From NCBI GenBank assembly GCA_019925795.1, contig CM034298.1, forward strand, positions 26,775,556-26,839,555: a DNA stretch of 64,000 nucleotides. Reading direction: 5' to 3'. This stretch comes from Dendrobium chrysotoxum (lineage: Eukaryota > Streptophyta > Magnoliopsida > Asparagales > Orchidaceae). The notes under the pieces were generated by a model. That model was not told the origin of the DNA, searched no databases, and worked only from the letters and a program-made list of their open reading frames with translations. A program made the position numbers and the translations under genes. The stretch's first letter is position 1. Each line of letters starts with the position of its first letter. Positions 58,701 through 64,000 of this stretch are shown here, in pieces.

Positions 58701-61700
58701 GACTTGGATCATGTTGCAACGAGTCGCTGAATCTTTACTTCCACTGTTAATAGTGCCTGTGTCATGAAGAATTTACTAATTTGTTCGATAGATCTCTTAT
58801 GTAACTATTATGGACTCATCTTTTATAAAATTTACATAATTATTAGACTCGTTAAATGGCATCTGTGCTAGCCGAGTAAATATAAAAGCATCCTGTTTTG
58901 AGGTCCTGTAGTACTTATGGTTATGTGCAGCATGTAAAGTGAAACAAGAACTAAATCTCTCCTGTAGGAGAAAGACTTATTTTGACCTTGAAAACCTCCA
59001 TCCATTGTTGCACGAGATAATGTCTTTTTCCGATGAAAGCTGCTTCACTTTTTCCGAAGAAGCTACTTCACTTCATGCAAAATGCATATCAATCAAGCTA
59101 TATACAATTCACTGTAGGAATGTTTACAATAAATATTTAATCAATAAAGATGAGGATTTTTTTTTTTTGGAAAAAAAAGCATTTAAACAGTATTTTTTAA
59201 TCAAAATAAAAGATTTGTTTTCAGATAATTAGTTTACAAATGAATAGTTTTTTTTATTTTAAGGCCTTAAGATATACAATTACCCCTTTCCTGAATAGGG
59301 CGTAACGTATATATTTCATATAAAATTTGTTATAAAATTATGTCCCATGTGCCTATGTTCCTGAGTGAATTTCTATTCACATGTTCATGCTATAGATGCA
59401 TGTGTGGTTGGGTGCAGGAAAGTGATAATATAATGTGGGAAATAAAACAGTTTATTTTCTTCTTTGGAATTGAACTGGATAGGAAGCTGTGAAAAATATT
59501 TCTTCAGAAAAATATAATATATTTATTGTAATGATATTATTAGATTCAAATTTATTCATAGATGATATTATCCTTTATTAGCAAGCGAAAGAAACATGAA
59601 CCTGAAAGCTAGTGGTGAGTATGAAGAGAAATAAGAAGATAGAAAATATAGAAAGAATGTTAAGAAAAATCTAATGGAAAATACTCTATTAGCTCAATAG
59701 TGCTTCAAGAGATTTAAAAAAGGTTCAAAATATATCCTTTCACCTTTATTTATAGGGATCCAAGAGCTATAGGGTAAGTTAAAAAAGAAGAAGTTAAAAT
59801 GTACAAAAATAAATGAGATCCAATAAAAATTATTCAGGATACATGGCATGATCTGATGGATGCTTGGCGTGATCCTTCTCTTTTGGCCCAACTTTCAATA
59901 TTGGGCGAGTTCCCTCTGCCGAGTGTTCATGGGTGAGTAGATAAAGACAAGTCTTCAAGATGGGTCTACTTGAGTGAGTCTATGACAATGAGTCATTAAG
60001 CTATATTGATGACCTTAGTTGAGGTTCTCGAGTCATTGCAATGTGAAGGATGAGTCCGCCTAAGTTTGCAGTTGTAAACTCACAAATGGATGGCCATGAG
60101 AAAAAATATTCATATCTTCCATGGGGTGAACCTTCACTGTGACTAGACCGATGAAAACCATCATCGGTTAGCTAACTACAGTGGAGAGTTGCATTAAGAA
60201 GGTCACACAGACTATACAGATCGGGCTATTTTCAACTGTTGCTTTATGATTACACACTCTTCTCAATTTCTTCATGGAAGTTCAATTTTTTTAGGGTGTA
60301 AGTCTTTTTTTAATGCGTTGCTATGATGTATCGTTTGGTTTAAGAATAATTGTTTCTTGCCTTACTATTTCAACATTCGTATTATACTATTTTACAGGCT
60401 TTATTATTATAATATGTATTTTACAACTTCTGCACAGACTCATAATCATATTGAGAGCAGCCATTACGAATTAAATGATTACATGCATATTACTTCTTTT
60501 TCTATGCTTTGACTTCAATAGTTTTAGTGATATGTTGGCCTTTTTAAACTCAATATAGGTGGTTTAATGATTTTAGGTTAGGGAAGAGGATCAAAAGTGT
60601 GTGATTGATCACATATAGGATTCTTTAGAATTCCCTTTTTTTATCTTTTAGTTATTTTGTTGAAGTTAGGAGTGGGTAGACATTATGTTGTATTACAATG
60701 ACTCCTAGTTATTGCATATGATTTTTGGAGTATGATCATTGATGTGAATTGATGTTTTGACCAATAGCTTCGTTTCTACTGGTGTTTTATTTTTGAAAGA
60801 AATTACTTAGCATTAGTTTTTTATTATTTAAAGATAAAAGATACAATTTTTTCTGATTTAGATTCTGAGGTGTGACAAGGGAGGTCGTGTATTTTTATCC
60901 AAGTCAAAAAAAGATAGGTTTCCTTCCAGATTCCACGCTTTCTTAATGAAGAAGGGCAATGCTTCGTAGTAAGGCCTTTTTCTTATTTACTAGCCTATGC
61001 GGCCAAGCCACCATTATTTTGAGCCTTTTGAGATTTCATCATCTATAATCTAAATAAAATTTTCAGTAGGTGGAATGAAACTCAAAGGAAAATCTTTGGA
61101 GGAAGAAGAGGCATGGGTAAGGAGGTTTTAAATTGTTGTACTAGTAATAAATATCACATTATAAATTATAATATTATAAATGGATGTTCAAAATATTTTG
61201 CATACAATGAAATTTTCTTAAAATCCTTTAAAAGGAATTTTATATTTGTTGCTGTTAAGATATGGATATTTTACTATTTTAAATTAAGAAGGGCATAGCT
61301 AATAATTTAGTCAAATAAACCCGCTCAAAATAGAGCTAAAAAGGAATTCATGAGACGCAGACGAGAGAAAGAAGTCTGTTTCTTCCTCCATTGTGGCAAG
61401 AACCAATCCTAGTTTCTTCCTCCGAGTTCAAAGCGTCATTGGCGACAGGTACGAGCGCTGCTGCCGCTCATGACAGGTGCGATCACCACTACTGATACTC
61501 GTGACTTTCGCATACTGTGTCGCATCCGTCGCAGCACTATCATGACCTTGCCAAGCTCCTTAATTATTTAGAAACCAGGAACTACTTCCAGAGGTTGAAG
61601 AAGTTGGAATTCATTTTTTTTCCTTCTTCTGATTGCCATGGAGTTTGCTGCTTTCAGGTTGAACTTCCTCACAGCACTCATCCAAATCGTACAGACGAAA

Positions 61701-62069
61701 ACGACTATAATCAACAAGGCAGCAAAGCATAGCTAAAAAGCTTTTTCCAAGGTAATTCTTCAACATGTAGGACCTGTTCTATTTTTTCCCTCTTCCAAAT
61801 CATGATTAACAATTAGTTAATTATAAGCTTTATATATGCTTCTATTCGTTTTCTATTCGTCTATCCCTTTTATGCTGCTGGCAATCTTGCTGAGTTTCTT
61901 AAAGGTAACTACTTTGAGTGATTTGCTTGGCAATAGTTTGAGACGAATTTACAGGCCTTGGAGAAGAAAATGGATAAAAATATGCCCTTTTTGGGATGAT
62001 TTGGTTCCTGTAATGTAGCTGTTTTTGTGTTACCTTTCTTTCGTTTTATTTTGGGATATTTAGGTCAAT
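58701..62069. other. Intergenic region, no gene recognised
   Basis: AT-rich and without credible reading frames. A stretch at about 59,600-60,250 is denser in GC. On its minus strand it has a TATA-like CTATAAATAAAGG (near 59,750), so it may be a solo LTR, but I see no clear ends. A GC-richer stretch at 61,340-61,740 contains a donor-like AAGGTAATT near 61,750 and could be a non-coding exon; I cannot support a gene. Confidence 0.4.
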
Positions 62070-62172
62070 TAAGGCAAATTCAAACACACATCGCATACAC
62101 AAAGACTCGAACCCAAGACCTCTTAGTTGGAAGCCTAAGCCCTCAACCAACAAGACAAGATGAGCTGTGTAC
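62070..62172 (-). mobile_element. tRNA-derived SINE
   Basis: On the minus strand there is a box-A-like TGTCTTGTTGGTTGAG (plus 62,142-62,157). About 30 bases later comes a perfect box-B core GGGTTCGAGTC (plus 62,104-62,114). This is the internal RNA polymerase III promoter layout of a tRNA-related SINE. The sequence does not fold into a proper tRNA with acceptor ends, and a non-tRNA tail follows. Confidence 0.6.
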
Positions 62173-63006
62173 CTTTCTTTAGTTAAGTGAGAGCTTTTAT
62201 TTCGATTCAGCTTGATATTATGGTTAGTCTAGGTTTGATTTAAGTATTTAACTCTACTGAATCTATCTTTTCTGCATTTTACTGTAGCAAATCCTAAGTA
62301 TTCAGAATGCATTAATTTTTCTTTACTCTGCATATATTTAATCAAATAGAAAAATATAATTCCTCTGCATTCACTTTATAGACATCTAAACAACCTCAAA
62401 ATATTTTACTTAACGTTACAATTATTTTACACTGTATTCACTTTATAACCAATTAAACAGTCTCATAAAAAAGAAATGGTATACATACTGTTGATTTAAA
62501 TTTTAGATTTATATAATTCTTAATCAAAATTTTTACAACACTGGTAAATTTTTAATACTTAAATGATATAAATATATTATTAGTTTTATACAATCAGTAA
62601 AGTATAAATTAGGATTTATTGGAGGCAGTTTTTTAATTTTGTTATAAAATTATTATAAAAAAATAATTTTCAAATATTATAAATATTATTTTTTAAAAAA
62701 TTGGACGATAATTTTTCATGAGCTATCATATGAGCAGATTTAATTATAAAAGTAATTTTTCCCCATTAACATTATAAAAAAATAATTAAAATAATTGTCA
62801 ACAATAATCTCAAAAATTATAATAAAAAGTACCGCAAACAAAAAATTAGTAGTTACTTACACCATAAAAAGTTGGACTTTTAAACCGCATCCCGTCACTT
62901 CGACTGAAAACCACTGCCATAAAACGACGGGTCACTTCGAAGCACAAGCAGTTACCACCGCAGGCTGTTTGGTCAAGAAAGTAGAAACCGAAATAGAATC
63001 AAAACC
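62173..63006 (+). promoter_or_regulatory. Upstream region of the terminal gene
   Basis: Very AT-rich to about 62,870, then abruptly more GC-rich (CCGCATCCCGTCACTTCG from 62,886) towards the ATG, as is common at plant gene starts. No specific element can be proven. A TATA-like CCATAAAAAG lies near 62,861. Confidence 0.35.
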
Positions 63007-64000
63007 ATGGAATCAATCGAAGTACTTCTCACCAAGAAACTCGACGATCTCGAATCCGAAGTCTACTTCCTCGAAAACCCCAAGGAACTCCATTACCACC
63101 AACACCGCGCTGCCGCCCTCCACTCCAAGCTCTCCTTTCTCAAATCTCTCTTTGCCGCAGAAAACGGAGGCACCTCGGTCGCCGGCCGGCTTGGCCACAT
63201 CGCTGCCAGAGTCTCCGCTCTCGAATCTATCTTCTCCGGCGCCGACGACGCCAAAATAGAAACTTTTAGATTAAGGCTTGCCATTCTCCACAAGAACATA
63301 CAGGAATTAGAATCCATGGCGAAGGAACCCGTTTCCCATCAGTCCGCAGCCAAAATCCTTAGCAAGATTGATTTCACTAAATCCCTTCTCGCCGTTGAGG
63401 CTCAAAGCGAGGACCTTTCCTCCCTGGGTGCAAGGTTAGTCGCCGTTGAAAAGGCTTTTGGTGACCTGACTGCTGACAATGATACGCAGCCTTCATGCTC
63501 CTCAGCTTCATGTCACACCGAAGAAATGGGACCGGAGGATGTCGTTGCTTCGTCTCTGAGGAACATTGAGGAGGTTGAGAAGGAGAGTAACGGAGATGAT
63601 TATGATGACGTAAAAAGAAAGATTGGATTTTTGAAATCTCTTTTTTCGTCAAAGATGAATTGGAAGAGGGAAGAGAAGAAAGTGGAATTAAACGGCTTTG
63701 TAACGAGTTTTTCGAGCATCGGAAGTGAATTCGCGGATCGGAGTAGGGTTTCTGATGATGCTATTGGAGGCAATGTGTCTTATTCTTGCTCTTGCACTTC
63801 TTCGTGCTTTGATGGAGGAGAAGAAAAGGAGAAACAAGAAGAGGAAGAGAAATCTGTTTATGGTGTTAATGAAACAGGAGAAGTGTGTCCAACGGAAACG
63901 ACGGAAATGATGGAAGGGAAGTCGGAAACTGCTGATTCTGAAAAGGGAAGTTTAGAAATGAGGGTAGATGGTGAAAGGAGATTTGGGAAGCTTCGAACTA
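63007..64000 (+). CDS. Unrecognised coiled-coil protein, 5' part (partial)
   Basis: An open frame of 331 codons from ATG 63,007 runs off the window without a stop. The start context is strong (A at -3, G at +4) and GC content rises at the start. No signal peptide or membrane segment is visible. The N-terminal 150 residues are Leu/Ala/Glu/Lys-rich with heptad-like spacing (KKLDDLESEVYFLENPKE; LGHIAARVSALESIF; LGARLVAVEKAFGDL), so a coiled coil is likely. A motif K-[LI]-x-F-x-K-S-L occurs at residues 41, 120 and 205. From about residue 155 the protein is acidic and low-complexity, with a Cys cluster (YSCSCTSSCF, near 259-268) and a Glu/Lys run. I do not recognise the family and infer no function. 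Confidence 0.75.
   Translation, partial: MESIEVLLTKKLDDLESEVYFLENPKELHYHQHRAAALHSKLSFLKSLFAAENGGTSVAGRLGHIAARVSALESIFSGADDAKIETFRLRLAILHKNIQELESMAKEPVSHQSAAKILSKIDFTKSLLAVEAQSEDLSSLGARLVAVEKAFGDLTADNDTQPSCSSASCHTEEMGPEDVVASSLRNIEEVEKESNGDDYDDVKRKIGFLKSLFSSKMNWKREEKKVELNGFVTSFSSIGSEFADRSRVSDDAIGGNVSYSCSCTSSCFDGGEEKEKQEEEEKSVYGVNETGEVCPTETTEMMEGKSETADSEKGSLEMRVDGERRFGKLRT

Noticed and set aside
58939..59232. 97-codon frame downstream of ATG8
   Set aside because: No motif; the C-terminal third is encoded by A/T-rich low-complexity sequence and no splice or promoter context is evident.
60850..61010. Possible organelle-derived DNA (CTTCTTCATTAAGAAAGC-like stretch on the minus strand)
   Set aside because: It vaguely resembles organellar sequence, but I could not identify a gene; a BLAST against plastid and mitochondrial genomes would settle it.
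61517..62018. Short frames in the GC-richer patch before the terminal gene
   Set aside because: No recognisable domain; a donor-like site near 61,750 is not enough to support an exon.
62104..62157. A tRNA gene on the minus strand
   Set aside because: Box A and box B are present but the acceptor stem and cloverleaf cannot be formed; fits a SINE head better.

Overview
This is a window of a plant (angiosperm) nuclear genome. It is AT-rich, intron-bearing and built mostly of nested, decayed transposable elements. The evidence is a spliced ATG8 gene with plant-style intron positions, an L1-type LINE with a DUF4283/zinc-knuckle ORF1 and an RNase H at the end of ORF2, SIRE-like Ty1/copia and Tat-like Ty3/gypsy pieces, and plant RTE elements with (TTG)n tails. 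The species cannot be named from the sequence alone. I see no CRISPR array, operon, defence island or rRNA.

Layout. 1-34,400 is a retrotransposon landscape. The 3' end of a Tat-like gypsy element (integrase C terminus 1-546) is followed by a repeat-filled spacer holding a copia solo LTR (1654-3550), and then by a very long 3' LTR starting at 3947. A second partial copy of that LTR (about 11,256-20,930) is split by a 6.3-kb L1 LINE (14,462-20,756) with a 16-bp target-site duplication. Two copia fragments lie head to head (20,930-25,715). An inverted copy of the long gypsy LTR (about 25,716-32,430) and more copia LTR debris complete the block.

35,120-58,542 is one gene: a divergent ATG8 (ubiquitin-like autophagy protein, 132 aa, five coding exons). 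Its 399-bp coding sequence is spread over 23.4 kb. Intron 2 is 18.2 kb and intron 3 is 4.5 kb, and both are filled with transposons. Intron 2 holds copia LTRs, a RT-deleted minus-strand copia element and a MITE-like element. An RTE has inserted into the MITE; it appears to be a template-switch chimera flanked by a perfect 12-bp target-site duplication. Intron 3 holds a plus-strand RTE interrupted by a small non-autonomous gypsy derivative that has both LTRs, an initiator-Met primer binding site, a polypurine tract and a GTATT target-site duplication.

58,680-63,006 is intergenic with a tRNA-derived SINE. From 63,007 to the window end runs the first 331 codons of an unrecognised coiled-coil protein with three internal copies of a K-[LI]-x-F-x-K-S-L motif. 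Only these last two loci look like functional host genes; every other protein-like stretch is transposon debris.
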